From the NCBI RefSeq assembly GCF_014493765.1, contig NZ_JACTVJ010000005.1, positions 496,001 to 560,000 on the forward strand: a DNA stretch of 64,000 nucleotides. Reading direction: 5' to 3'. This stretch comes from Streptomyces polyasparticus (GTDB lineage Bacteria > Actinomycetota > Actinomycetes > Streptomycetales > Streptomycetaceae). The notes beneath the pieces were generated by a model. That model worked only from the letters and a program-made list of their open reading frames with translations, was not told where the DNA came from and searched no databases. The position numbers were made by a program, and so were the translations under genes. Positions 1-8,024 of this stretch are shown here, piece after piece. Position 1 is the stretch's first letter. Each line of letters begins with the position of its first letter.

Positions 1-236
1 CGGCGGACAGCTGGGGCCAGGGCTTCGGCACGGAACTGGCCGCGGCGCTCACCGCGTACGGGCACGAGGAACTGGGCCTCGCCGAGGTGCACGCGACGGT
101 GAACGCGGAGAACGCCCGCTCGCTCAAGCTGCTCAAGAAGATCGGCTTCGTGCACACCAAGGACGTCCGCGAGGACGACGGCAGCACCACCCAGCTGCTC
201 ACGCACCGGACAGGGTCCGATAGCGTCCCCGCATGA
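1..236 (+). CDS. GNAT-family N-acetyltransferase, C-terminal part (5' end outside the window)
   Basis: The reading frame is open from the window edge to a TGA at 234-236. The visible 77 or so residues include a G-Q-G-F-G-T-type acetyl-CoA pyrophosphate loop and the pattern V-N-A-E-N-x-R-S-x-K-L-x-x-K-x-G-F, the usual end of a GNAT fold. GNAT enzymes move an acetyl group from acetyl-CoA to an amine; the substrate cannot be told from this fragment. Its stop overlaps the start of the aldo/keto reductase (ATGA), so the two are probably translationally coupled. Confidence 0.8.
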   Translation, partial: ADSWGQGFGTELAAALTAYGHEELGLAEVHATVNAENARSLKLLKKIGFVHTKDVREDDGSTTQLLTHRTGSDSVPA

Positions 237-1075
237 TCGATCATTTCCTGCTCGGCGGTGACCTGGACGTACGACGGCTCGGCTACGGGACCGCCCAGCT
301 GACCGGCCCCGGCTACTGGGGGCCGCGCGGTCCGGCCGCCGATGCGGTGGCGGTGCTGCGGCGGGCGGTCGAGCGGGGTGTGACGCTGATCGACACGGCG
401 GACAACTACGGCCCCGCGGTCGCGGAGGAACTGGTCGCCGAGGCCCTCCACCCGTATCCCGCGGACGTGGTGATCGCCACCAAGGGTGGTGTGGTGCGGA
501 CCAGTTCGAGTGCCTGGCACGTCGACGGACGGCCTTCCACACTGCGCGCGATGTGCGAGGCGAGTCTGCGCCGGCTGCGGGTGGACCGTATCGACCTCTA
601 CCAGCTGCACCGGCTCGACCCCGAGGTCACGCTCGCCGACCAGCTCGGGGCGCTCGCCGAACTGCGGGCGGAGGGAAAGATCCGGCACGTCGGCCTGGAC
701 ACGATCACCGCCGAGGACCTGACGCGGGCACTCGAACTGGACATCGTCCCGATCGCCTCGGTCCAGAACCGCTACAACCTCCAGGACCGGTCCTCGGACG
801 CGCTCCTGAAGCTGTGCGAGCGGCACGGCATCGCATTCCTGCCCTGGTTCCCGCTGGGCAACGGGACGTTGACCGAGGACCCGGTGTGCGCAGCGGTGGC
901 GCGGGCCCATGACGCGACGCCCGGCCAGATCGCCCTGGCCTGGCTCCTGCACCACTCCCCCGTCCTGTGCCCGACACCCGGCACGGGCACGCTCGCGCAT
1001 CTGGAGGAGAACCTCGACGCGGGGGCGGTACGGCTGAGCGCGGAGGAGATGGCGCGGCTCAGCTCTCAGGGGTGA
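233..1075 (+). CDS. Aldo/keto reductase
   Basis: This 280-residue protein is the length of a small bacterial aldo/keto reductase, a cytosolic NADPH-dependent (beta/alpha)8 oxidoreductase. The family tetrad is visible: Asp54 and Tyr59 in D-T-A-D-N-Y-G, Lys84 in A-T-K-G-G and His126 in Y-Q-L-H. A pattern of the N-x-Y-N type follows near residue 180 and the C-terminal NADPH-binding part is present. The ATG overlaps the upstream GNAT stop by four bases. The 3' end overlaps the convergent NTF2-like gene by 17 bp. The substrate is unknown. Confidence 0.9.
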   Translation: MIDHFLLGGDLDVRRLGYGTAQLTGPGYWGPRGPAADAVAVLRRAVERGVTLIDTADNYGPAVAEELVAEALHPYPADVVIATKGGVVRTSSSAWHVDGRPSTLRAMCEASLRRLRVDRIDLYQLHRLDPEVTLADQLGALAELRAEGKIRHVGLDTITAEDLTRALELDIVPIASVQNRYNLQDRSSDALLKLCERHGIAFLPWFPLGNGTLTEDPVCAAVARAHDATPGQIALAWLLHHSPVLCPTPGTGTLAHLEENLDAGAVRLSAEEMARLSSQG

Positions 1076-1430
1076 ACAACGTGGCCTGATGGAACCAGAG
1101 CTGCCAGCCCTTTGCGGTGAGCCGCCACAGGGAACTGCGGTGGGCGCACCGCCCGTTGCTGTCGGTGTCGAAGGTGAGCTGCACCAGGTCCTCGGCGAGC
1201 TGGACGCCGCTCATGTTCGACGCGATGATCGGCACCCCCTCGTGGAGGCCGTTCTCGTGGAGTGCCGCGACCATCGACGCCCGGTCCCAGATCCGGCCCG
1301 ACGCGCCGAACTCCGTGAACTCCTCGTGCAGCAGGGCCTCGAACACCTCGGGGTCGCGGCGGCCCTCCAGGTCCAGCAGACGCAGTTCGCCCTCGATGAC
1401 CCGCTCCACGGCGGTCGTGCTCTCAGTCAC
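1059..1430 (-). CDS. DUF4440 / NTF2-like (SnoaL-type) protein
   Basis: About 123 residues, the size of a one-domain NTF2-like protein. The sequence has the DUF4440 pattern: an N-terminal helix, then L-H-E-E-F-T-E-F-G-x-S-G, a W-D-R segment and alternating beta strands ending W-x-L-W-F-H-Q-A. Family members are cone-shaped small-molecule binders or enzymes; no substrate can be assigned. A longer frame starts at ATG 1445. I prefer GTG at 1428-1430, which overlaps the upstream DUF1697 stop by 8 bp (GTGACTGA) and suggests coupling of the two genes. Confidence 0.8.
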   Translation of the reverse strand: MTESTTAVERVIEGELRLLDLEGRRDPEVFEALLHEEFTEFGASGRIWDRASMVAALHENGLHEGVPIIASNMSGVQLAEDLVQLTFDTDSNGRCAHRSSLWRLTAKGWQLWFHQATLFTPES

Positions 1431-1971
1431 AGGTGAGCTCCACAAGTTTCGTGACGGTGTTCCAGTTGCGCGTGGTCGCGATCATGCCCTTCGTCATCCG
1501 CGGCCGCGACAGGATTTCCCCGAGCTTGGAGCGGCCGAGACCGTCGGGTGCGTAGAGATAGAGGCAGCGGTCGCCCAGGCGGAACTCCTCCGGCAGGAAG
1601 TCCTTCTGCTCGATCTCCGCATACCGCCCGGGCTCCGGCTGTGCGGAGAGATACGTGATGTGGAGCTGCTTGGGCTCCAGATCGGCGGCCGGGAAGGGGC
1701 AGGCCTCTGCCACGGCGTTGAGATACGCGTGGTCGCGGACCAGACAGTCCACGGGGAAGCCGAAGTGCCGCTCGATGGCCTTCGAGATCTCCGCGGCGAG
1801 GGTCCGCTCATCGCCCTGGGGGCTCGCGAAGACCGCGTTGCCGCTCTGCAGATGCGTACGGACCTCTCCGTATCCGAGGCCCGTGAGCAGGGTGCGCAGC
1901 TCGGCCATGGGGACCTTGGCGTGGCCGCCGACATTGATGCCGCGCAGCAGCGCCGCGTATGTCTTCGTCAT
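1423..1971 (-). CDS. DUF1697 family protein
   Basis: This 182-residue protein opens with the DUF1697 signature (A-L-L-R-G-I-N-V-G-G near residues 7-16, then L-R-x-L-L-x-x-L-G-Y and T-H-L-Q-S-G-N-A-V-F near 41-50). The domain is widespread, cytosolic and of unknown biochemistry. It is followed directly by the NTF2-like gene with an 8-bp overlap, so the two form a small operon. A hairpin at 1986-2008 lies just upstream and is better explained as the terminator of the preceding glycosyltransferase. Confidence 0.85.
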   Translation of the reverse strand: MTKTYAALLRGINVGGHAKVPMAELRTLLTGLGYGEVRTHLQSGNAVFASPQGDERTLAAEISKAIERHFGFPVDCLVRDHAYLNAVAEACPFPAADLEPKQLHITYLSAQPEPGRYAEIEQKDFLPEEFRLGDRCLYLYAPDGLGRSKLGEILSRPRMTKGMIATTRNWNTVTKLVELTCD

Positions 1972-1985
1972 GCCCCGACGATAAG

Positions 1986-2008
1986 CCCCGGGACTGACAG
2001 TCCCGGGG
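1986..2008 (-). terminator. Hairpin terminator after the glycosyltransferase gene
   Basis: A perfect 10-bp stem (CCCCGGGACT with AGTCCCGGGG) closes a 3-nt loop about 50 bp past the glycosyltransferase stop. There is no clear U-tract, which is common in Streptomyces. It also sits only 15 bp before the DUF1697 start codon, so read-through transcripts would carry it in their leader. Confidence 0.65.
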
Positions 2009-2056
2009 CCCTGAGGGGGCAGTCGCGGTCAGTGACCGCCGAGCCCGGCCCGCCGG

Positions 2057-3253
2057 TCAGTTGCCGCGCAGCTCCGCCTCGATCAGGTCGGCCGCGCGCT
2101 TCGTGCCGCCCTCCGCGGCCGTCTGCGTCTGCAGATCGGCCAGCCTGCGGGCGACTTCCGGGTCCGCGGCGAGGGTGAGCACGGCCTCGCGCAGCACCTC
2201 GGCGGTGGCCTCCTCGGTCGGGATGTGCCGGGCGACGCCCAGCGCCTGGAGCATGTCGGCGTTGCCGAACTGGTCGACCGCCTGCGGCACCGCGATCATC
2301 GGGGTGGCGGTGGCGAGTCCCTCCTGGCTGCCGCCGGCCCCGGCGTGCGTGATGAAGGCGTCCGCCTGACGCAGGATCGCGAGCTGCGGCACCCAGGTGT
2401 GGACCTCGATGTTCGCCGGGATCCCGCCCAGCTCGACGGGGTCGACATGCTTGCCGATCTGCAGCACGACATGCCAGCCGGGCAGATCGCCGAAGGCCTT
2501 GACGCACTCGCGGTAGAAGCCGGGCTGCTTGGTGAAGGTCGAGCCGAGCGACACGAGCAGCACCTTCTCGGCGTCCGCGGGCCGGGTCCACTCCCCTTCG
2601 GCGCGTTCGCCCTGGCAGGCGCCGACGAAGGTGTACACCGACTCGTCGACGCGGTCGGCGTTCGGCTGGAGCGCCTTGGGGATCACCACGAGGCAGCGGT
2701 CGGGGCGGCCCATGAAGTTCTCGACCGAGAGGTCCATGCCGTTGCCGGCGATCCATCCGGCGAAGGTGTCGAAGAAGGCCTTGCCGCGCTCCGTCTCCTT
2801 CAGCGGGTCGAAAAGCGGCTTGCCGACCTCCTCCTCGTATCCCTTCCAGGCCACGAGGTTCGGCGAGAACTGCACGATCGGCACGCCCCAGCGGTGCGCC
2901 AGGATCCGGGCCGGGTACGCGGTGATGTCGTAGAGGACGAGGTCCGGCTCGTCGCCCTCGTAGAGCGCTTCGAGCTGGGGAAGGGCCTGCAGCGCGTCGC
3001 TCAGGAACGGCTCGATGTTGTCGATCAGCTCGGTGCCCCAGGCGTCCGGGTCCTCGTCGGTGGGCAGGGTCGAGGTCCAGATCTTCGGCTCGGCGCCGAC
3101 GGCGGCGACCTTCTCGGCGAAGGACTGGGGAATCGCGTACGTGACGCGGTGACCGCGGGCGACCAGCTCGCGGATCACTTCCAGGCTGGGGTTCACATGC
3201 CCGGATGCGGCGATGGAGAACATGGCGATGTGGGCGGGCTTGTGAGGCGTCAT
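2057..3253 (-). CDS. Macrolide-type UDP-glycosyltransferase (MGT/OleD-like, GT1 family)
   Basis: This 398-residue GT-B fold protein matches the MGT subfamily: about 400 residues, N-terminal acceptor domain with S-G-H-V-N-P (His19 in the position of the OleD catalytic base), and a C-terminal donor domain with H-T-W-V-P-Q near residue 283, T-H-A-G-x-G-G-x-x-E-G-L near 300 and a V-D-Q-F-x-N-A segment near 322. Family enzymes such as OleD and Mgt glucosylate macrolides and other hydrophobic acceptors and can give resistance. No macrolide cluster is next to it, so a resistance or detoxification role is inference. A palindrome inside its promoter suggests repressor control. Confidence 0.88.
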   Translation of the reverse strand: MTPHKPAHIAMFSIAASGHVNPSLEVIRELVARGHRVTYAIPQSFAEKVAAVGAEPKIWTSTLPTDEDPDAWGTELIDNIEPFLSDALQALPQLEALYEGDEPDLVLYDITAYPARILAHRWGVPIVQFSPNLVAWKGYEEEVGKPLFDPLKETERGKAFFDTFAGWIAGNGMDLSVENFMGRPDRCLVVIPKALQPNADRVDESVYTFVGACQGERAEGEWTRPADAEKVLLVSLGSTFTKQPGFYRECVKAFGDLPGWHVVLQIGKHVDPVELGGIPANIEVHTWVPQLAILRQADAFITHAGAGGSQEGLATATPMIAVPQAVDQFGNADMLQALGVARHIPTEEATAEVLREAVLTLAADPEVARRLADLQTQTAAEGGTKRAADLIEAELRGN

Positions 3254-3259
3254 GCGATC

Positions 3260-3289
3260 ACCTTAGACGAGACGAGACGTCTCGTGCAA
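3260..3289 (-). promoter_or_regulatory. Glycosyltransferase promoter with an operator-like palindrome
   Basis: On the minus strand TTGCAC (3284-3289), an 18-bp spacer and TAAGGT (3260-3265) form a good vegetative-type promoter. The spacer holds the perfect 14-bp palindrome ACGAGACGTCTCGT (3272-3285), which also touches the -35. Such dyads are typical of TetR-family operators. The -10 is only 6 nt from the ATG, so the transcript would be leaderless or nearly so, unless AAGGTG inside the -10 region is used as a ribosome site from an upstream start. No regulator gene is adjacent. Confidence 0.6.
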
Positions 3290-3314
3290 TCAATTTCGGA
3301 TCGGTCCTCGCCGG

Positions 3315-4838
3315 TCAGCTCCCGCCGATCCCCGCCGCCCGCACGACGAGACGGGCCAGCTCCGGGTGGAACACGTCGTTGTGCGCACCGGCCGGCGGAT
3401 CTCCTTCCCGTACGACATCGGAGACGTCGACGTTGAGGCACTGCTGCTCGCCCGTCCCCTCCCGCAGCAGCTCGGCGAGGCCCATGGCGCCGAAAGTCGC
3501 CGTCGCCTGGGCTCCGCCGTGGCCGAGCGCGCCCCACTTGCGGTCGATGCCCGACAGCGAGGCCGAGTCGCCGATCATGCGGGTGGCGAGCGGGTGCATC
3601 AGACCGAGTTCGAGATCGTGGTGCGAGTAGCAGCACAGGATCGGCCCCGTCAGTCGCTGCTCGGACCCGGCCAGGGCGCCGCCGCCCCGCATCTGGTGGG
3701 GCATGTGATCGGCGAACGCGAAGTGGGACAGGGCGGGTTGGAGCAGCACCATCGAGGCGACGGTGCGGGAACCCTCGGGCTGGTTGCGCAGCGCGTACGC
3801 GACGAGGCGGGCCCCGAAGCCGTGCCCCACCAGGTGGATGCGCACACCGGGCACGTTGTCGACGAGCCGTGCGAGCACGGGCGCGAGACCGTACGTACCG
3901 ATGACGCCCGCCCGGCGGCGGAAGGTGTGTCCGACGGCCTGGCGCAGGAGTTCATGCGCTCCGCGCCACAGCTCGCCGCGTCCGGCGGTGGGCTGGTCGA
4001 CGCCGAAGCCGTCGGACGCGGCACCCGACTCGAACCCGCCCGCGTCGCCTCCCGAACCGAAGCCGCCTGCCGTCTGCACCGGTCCGGACTGCTCCAGGCG
4101 GGGGCTGGGCGCGTCCGCGGCGCGCGGGCCGAGGAGCGCGGACTCGGCGTGGGTGCCGTGGCGCGAGACATCGGCGGCCTCCTCCTCGCTGTGCTCCTCG
4201 GTGCGTTCGGGCCGGTGATGGGTGGCCTCGGCGGCCTCGCGCGCCTCGTCGAGCGCGGCCGCGAACTCGCCGCACACACCGGCGGTGTCGTCGAAGAGCA
4301 TCACCGGATCGTGCTGCGGCAGCAGATCGCGCTCGGCGTCCGAGGCGAACTCGGCGCGGGCGTCGGTAAGGCGCAGCTCCACGAGGCGGCGCAGGAACGT
4401 GCCGAAGTCGTCGAGGGCGAGACCGCCGGCGGACTGCCCGGCCAGGAGATCGCGCAGGTCGTGCACGACGTCGCCGCTGTCGGGAAACGCCGCCGCCAGG
4501 GCGCGCGCAGTGGACGCGTCGAGGGCGGGCAGCGCGTCGCGCGCCGCACGGCGCCGCTCCTCGGGGATGTGCGGCGCGGACTCGTCCAGGAACCGCATCG
4601 CCGGCCAGCGCACGCCCACCTCGGCGATCCGGGTGCCGGGGGCCGCTTCCCGTACGAGCCGGAAGAAGCGCGCATCGAACTCCGCGGCCGTGCCGGGATC
4701 GTTGTTCCAGCCGTGGGCGAGCACGATCACCTCCCGCACACCGCTGTCCCGTATCGCGCCGATCAGCCGGTCACGGGCGAGCGGATCGGTCGCGCCCTGC
4801 GGATCGAACTCCCACCGGCCCCGCTCGGCATCCGTCAT
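3315..4838 (-). CDS. Alpha/beta hydrolase-fold protein with Ser to Gly at the nucleophile position
   Basis: 507 residues. The N-terminal part has an H-G-W-N-N-D oxyanion-type turn (residues 42-47). A Gly/Ser/Glu-rich, probably disordered stretch lies near 195-285. The central strand-turn-helix is I-H-L-V-G-H-G-F-G-A-R-L (residues 338-342 are G-H-G-F-G). In active family members the middle residue of G-H-S-F-G is the catalytic serine; here codon 340 is GGC, one transition from AGC. A later G-A-L-G-H-G-G segment is also present. This suggests a pseudoenzyme or structural protein, unless another serine acts. The start has AGGAGG six bases upstream. A large inverted repeat lies just beyond that site. 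Confidence 0.75.
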   Translation of the reverse strand: MTDAERGRWEFDPQGATDPLARDRLIGAIRDSGVREVIVLAHGWNNDPGTAAEFDARFFRLVREAAPGTRIAEVGVRWPAMRFLDESAPHIPEERRRAARDALPALDASTARALAAAFPDSGDVVHDLRDLLAGQSAGGLALDDFGTFLRRLVELRLTDARAEFASDAERDLLPQHDPVMLFDDTAGVCGEFAAALDEAREAAEATHHRPERTEEHSEEEAADVSRHGTHAESALLGPRAADAPSPRLEQSGPVQTAGGFGSGGDAGGFESGAASDGFGVDQPTAGRGELWRGAHELLRQAVGHTFRRRAGVIGTYGLAPVLARLVDNVPGVRIHLVGHGFGARLVAYALRNQPEGSRTVASMVLLQPALSHFAFADHMPHQMRGGGALAGSEQRLTGPILCCYSHHDLELGLMHPLATRMIGDSASLSGIDRKWGALGHGGAQATATFGAMGLAELLREGTGEQQCLNVDVSDVVREGDPPAGAHNDVFHPELARLVVRAAGIGGS

Positions 4839-5151
4839 CGCGCGCCTCCTAGGCGGTCTGGGGGAAGCGCGGCGCGGGGACGTGCCAGCACTTCCCCGAG
4901 ACCGCCTCGCCCCCGTGCGCCGCGGGTCCGATGCCCGACGACCGCGTCTCGCGAGTGCCCCTCGGGCCGATCCTCATGTCCCGGAGGTGCCTTCATGGTT
5001 TGCGCGCCGTCCACCGGGATAGCCGTCAGACACCCCATGGGCAGATCTGTCAGTGCGCACCGTGGGCCAGGCGTCGCCCGGTTGAGAGCACAGCCGGCGG
5101 CGCCGCGTCACGCAGGCCGCGGCCTGCGCACGAGAAGTGAGAAGAAACCGT
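4839..5151. other. Divergent intergenic region with a 17-bp inverted repeat
   Basis: The region separates the hydrolase (minus) from the ANTAR-GAF gene (plus) and must hold both promoters. The clearest element is an inverted repeat with arms at 4851-4867 and 4891-4907: 16 of 17 positions pair across a 23-nt loop. One arm touches the AGGAGG ribosome site of the hydrolase (4846-4851). A plus-strand ATG at about 4995 has a fair ribosome site, but its frame runs on through the ANTAR gene in the wrong phase, so I do not call it. Confidence 0.5.
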
Positions 5152-6036
5152 ATGGACATGAGATGCGGCACGGATCAGTGGGATCCGGACCAGTGGGACA
5201 TCGAAGCGCTGCGCGAGCAGCTCGCCCGGACCACCGAGGAGGTCCGGCATCTACGGGCCCGCGACCGGAGCCGGCCGGCGGTCGCGATGGCCCAGGGCAT
5301 CCTGCTCGAGCGCTATCGGCTGCGGGACGCCGACCAGGCGTTCGTCCTGCTGCGCCACACCTCGCAGCGCTGCAACGTGAAGATGCGCTCCCTGGTGGAC
5401 GCGGTCCTGCACACCCCGCGCCCGGACAGCATGCGGGAGCTGTGGTTCCCCGGCCGCGTGCGGCAGCGTGCACCACAGCTGCCCGCCCTGCGGCTCAACG
5501 GCGACCAGCCCCCGCACCGCAGCGGCGTCCTGCGGGTGGTCCTCTCCCAGGTGCTCGCCATCGCCGGGACCGACATGGGCAACGTGCAGCTGGCCGACCC
5601 CGCGCAACGCGGTCTGCGCCTGGAGCACCACACCGGTCACCCCGACGACTTCGTGGACTACTTCGCGTTCGTCGGCGAAACCGGCACCGCCTGCGGCGCG
5701 GCTGCCACGTCCCGCGCGCTGGTCACGGTGCGCAACGTTGCCGAAGATCCCGTCTTCACCGACGGCGCGCGGCGCACGATCCTCGAGGCGGGCAGCCGCG
5801 CCGTCCACAGCGTGCCGCTGATCGGCACGGACGGCGCATGCGTGGGCATGGTGTCGGCCCATCTGCCCGAGCCCTCCGGTGAACTGGCCCAGAGCCAGAG
5901 CGCGTTGCTGACCGAGATCGGCCGGCAGGCAGGCCGCTGGCTGGCCTGGTACGAGGACACCCTCGTACGGAACGCCCTGGAGTTCCTGCACGCCCTGGGA
6001 CGTCGGCCCGAGCTGCTCCCGCAGCGTGGTGCGTAA
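5152..6036 (+). CDS. ANTAR and GAF domain protein (ANTAR first)
   Basis: About 294 residues. Residues 35-88 fit an ANTAR RNA-binding domain (A-M-A-Q-G-I-L-L-E-R followed by a three-helix pattern with D-A-D-Q-A-F-x-L-L-R). Residues about 120-265 fit a GAF sensor domain (G-T-D-M-G-N-V-Q-L, then S-V-P-L-I-G-x-D-G). ANTAR domains act as transcription antiterminators on paired hairpins. The usual Streptomyces order is GAF then ANTAR; here it is reversed. A GTG at 5137 is possible, but the ATG at 5152 has a purine-rich GAGAAG at a better distance. A strong terminator separates it from the convergent sigma factor gene. Confidence 0.82.
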   Translation: MDMRCGTDQWDPDQWDIEALREQLARTTEEVRHLRARDRSRPAVAMAQGILLERYRLRDADQAFVLLRHTSQRCNVKMRSLVDAVLHTPRPDSMRELWFPGRVRQRAPQLPALRLNGDQPPHRSGVLRVVLSQVLAIAGTDMGNVQLADPAQRGLRLEHHTGHPDDFVDYFAFVGETGTACGAAATSRALVTVRNVAEDPVFTDGARRTILEAGSRAVHSVPLIGTDGACVGMVSAHLPEPSGELAQSQSALLTEIGRQAGRWLAWYEDTLVRNALEFLHALGRRPELLPQRGA

Positions 6037-6095
6037 CAAGCGCCGTGTGCAGCAAGAGCGGCGCCTGGCAAGCCCGGTGCGTAGAACCCGGCACC

Positions 6096-6130
6096 CCCGG
6101 CGCCCCCGGTCCCGCACCGGGGGCGCCGGG
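6096..6130. terminator. Bidirectional terminator between the ANTAR and sigma factor genes
   Basis: A perfect 15-bp GC stem (6096-6110 with 6116-6130) closes a 5-nt loop. It lies 60 bp after the ANTAR-GAF stop and 20 bp after the convergent sigma factor stop, so it can serve both transcripts. Confidence 0.85.
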
Positions 6131-6150
6131 CCGACGCCGTACGGGAGACC

Positions 6151-7002
6151 TCACGCCGCGCGCGGCAGGTCCTGCGCGTCGGTGTCACCGAGCGCCCGCG
6201 CCCGGACCTTGGCGCAGCTGCGGGTGATGAGCCGCGAGACATGCATCTGGGAGATGTCCAGCTGGTCGGCGATGGCCTGCTGCGTCTTGTCCTCGAAGAA
6301 CCGCAGGTAGAGGATCTTCCGCTCGCGCTCGGGGAGCATCCGCAGCCCCTCCTTCGCCGCCTCCCGGTCGACCACCGTGTCGTAGCCGGGTTCGGATGAG
6401 CCGAGCATGTCGGCCAGGCTGAAGTCGTCGTCGGAGGCACCGAGACGGGCGTCCAGGGACAGGGTGCTGTGGCTGTGCAGCGCCTGCATGCCCTCCTTCA
6501 CCTCGTCCTCGGTGATGCCGAGATATTCGGCGATCTCCTCGGGCCGCGGTTCGCCGGCGCCGGGCTGCTGGGAGAGTTCACGGTGCGCGACACGGATACG
6601 GTTGCGCAGCTCCTGTACGCGGCGCGGGACGCGCAGGGCCCAGGAGCGGTCCCTGAAGTGCCGCTTGATCTCTCCCGTGATGGTCGGCACCGCATAGCTC
6701 TCGAAGGCGCCTCGCCCGGGCTCGTAATGGTCGATGGCCTTGACCAGGCCGAGGGCCGCGACCTGGCGCAGGTCGTCCAGCTCCTCGCCGCGGCGGCCGA
6801 AGCGTCCGGCGATACGGTGCGCCATCGGCAGCCAGGCCTCGGCGAGTTCTTCCTTCAGAAGCTCACGCTCCGGTCCCTCTTCCAGGCCCGCGAGATGCGC
6901 AAACTGCGCCGCGGTGTCGGGTGCGTCGTCGTGCGGGTGGCGCACGCGGCGGGGCGCGGAAGAGGCGTGGTGGCCGGAGCTGGTAACGGTTTGCGCAGAC
7001 AT
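6151..7002 (-). CDS. SigB/SigF/SigG-family RNA polymerase sigma factor
   Basis: 283 residues with sigma-70 regions 2, 3 and 4. Region 2 holds L-D-D-L-R-Q-V-A-x-L-G-L-V-K-A-I and F-E-S-Y-A-V-P-T-I-T-G-E-I-K-R-H-F-R-D, the hallmark of the SigB/F group. Region 4 near 205-265 ends with a helix-turn-helix (Q-Q-A-I-A-D-Q-L then M-H-V-S-R). Streptomyces has many paralogues of this group acting in stress and sporulation, usually held by anti-sigma factors. No anti-sigma or anti-anti-sigma gene is adjacent. A GAF-PP2C phosphatase and an ANTAR protein nearby suggest a stress-response neighbourhood. Which paralogue this is cannot be settled here. Confidence 0.93.
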   Translation of the reverse strand: MSAQTVTSSGHHASSAPRRVRHPHDDAPDTAAQFAHLAGLEEGPERELLKEELAEAWLPMAHRIAGRFGRRGEELDDLRQVAALGLVKAIDHYEPGRGAFESYAVPTITGEIKRHFRDRSWALRVPRRVQELRNRIRVAHRELSQQPGAGEPRPEEIAEYLGITEDEVKEGMQALHSHSTLSLDARLGASDDDFSLADMLGSSEPGYDTVVDREAAKEGLRMLPERERKILYLRFFEDKTQQAIADQLDISQMHVSRLITRSCAKVRARALGDTDAQDLPRAA

Positions 7003-7253
7003 ACGAATCCCTTCGCCGTGGAGTCATCAGGGCTCGACCGCAGTGAGGGGGTCCGTCGGACCGCCGTGCATCCGGAACCGGACAGACCACCCCTGCGGCT
7101 GCGCCTCCGGTCCGAAGCACGTGAGCTCGCATGCCCGGGGTCATGGCGGCCAAACGGACAAGTTTGCGGCGCATGGCCGCGGTCTTCCCGGGAACACGGG
7201 GGACCGGACGTGATGGCCCCGTGATGAACGGGCGTAGAGACAGGGGGAGTTCC

Positions 7254-7511
7254 ATGCTGATGGCGCATCCGGCCGTACTGCTCGACCTCATGGAGGAGTA
7301 CACCTCGCTGAAGATCCTCGATGCCGAGAACGGGTCGCCGGCGGTGCAGCGGAGACTGGACGACGTGGCGTACACGCTGTGTGTCGCCACGGGCACCCGG
7401 GATATCGACATGGCCCTGATCGCGGCCCGGCACCGGCTGTCAGGAGCCCGTACGGCCGACGACTCCCTGGCCGGCGAATCGCTCCCCGACGACTCCCTGG
7501 CCGGCGCCTGA
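7254..7511 (+). CDS. DUF5133 domain protein
   Basis: 85 residues starting at ATG 7254, behind GGGGGAG at 7243-7248. A longer in-frame ORF from 7131 is rejected because its extra 41 residues have no coding look. The M-L-M-A-H-P-A-V-L-x-x-L-x-E-E-Y opening and the following A-x-x-R-L-D-D-x-x-Y-T-L-C-V-x-T-G-T-R segment match DUF5133, a small actinobacterial family of unknown function often found near SigB-type and ANTAR genes. The C-terminus carries a duplicated D-D-S-L-A-G motif encoded by a 20-bp direct repeat (7457-7476 and 7487-7506). Confidence 0.8.
   Translation: MLMAHPAVLLDLMEEYTSLKILDAENGSPAVQRRLDDVAYTLCVATGTRDIDMALIAARHRLSGARTADDSLAGESLPDDSLAGA
7457..7506 (+). repeat. 20-bp direct repeat at the end of the DUF5133 gene
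   Basis: Two identical 20-bp copies (7457-7476 and 7487-7506) with a 30-bp period encode the repeated P/A-D-D-S-L-A-G motif. A recent in-frame duplication or slippage of 10 codons would explain it. Confidence 0.85.
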
Positions 7512-7547
7512 CACGTACACATTCAAGGACCAAGGAGGAGGAAACCC

Positions 7548-7988
7548 ATGTCGTCCTCACTGCTCGAAGCCGTCGATGTGAACGCACCCGTCTCGGTGAG
7601 CTGGGACCTGTGGAAGGACGTCGAGCGCTGGCCCTCGTTCCTCAGCCATGTGAAGCATGTCAAGCGCATCGACCCGAAGACCTTCGCCTGGCAGCTCTCC
7701 CTGCCGGGCGCCGAGAAGGAGTTCGTGGCGGAGCTGGCCGAGGTGATCCCCGAGGAGCGCATCGCCTGGCACACCACCCAGGGCGTCGAGCACGCGGGTG
7801 TGGTCACCTTCCACCGGCTCAGCGACACGAGGAGCCGGGTGACGCTGCAGATCGAGTACGACCCCAAGGGGTTCGTGGAGCACCTGGGCGCGCTGACCAA
7901 CCTCGACAAGACGCTGGCCAATTACGACCTGGGCGAGTTCCAGAAGATGGCGGAGCGGGAGGCGTCGCGGATCCGCGGGACCATGTGA
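7548..7988 (+). CDS. SRPBCC-family (START/polyketide-cyclase-like) protein
   Basis: 146 residues, the size of a single helix-grip domain. It opens with I/V-D-V-N-A-P-V-S-V-S-W-D-L-W-K-D-V-E-x-W-P-type residues and has I-A-W-H-T near the middle and V-T-L-Q-I-E-Y-D-P-K-G-F in the last third, as in the cyclase/dehydrase group. The fold binds hydrophobic ligands. A strong AAGGAGGAGG lies just before the ATG. It follows the DUF5133 gene by 36 bp in the same direction, so the two are probably co-transcribed. The ligand is unknown. Confidence 0.85.
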   Translation: MSSSLLEAVDVNAPVSVSWDLWKDVERWPSFLSHVKHVKRIDPKTFAWQLSLPGAEKEFVAELAEVIPEERIAWHTTQGVEHAGVVTFHRLSDTRSRVTLQIEYDPKGFVEHLGALTNLDKTLANYDLGEFQKMAEREASRIRGTM

Positions 7989-8024
7989 GGCGCTGCGTGT
8001 GAGGCACGCACCCCACCCCCGCCG

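Noticed and set aside
3366-5882. 838-residue plus-strand open frame
   Set aside because: It covers the minus-strand hydrolase and the ANTAR gene in wrong phase; the translation is low-complexity Arg/Gly/Ala.
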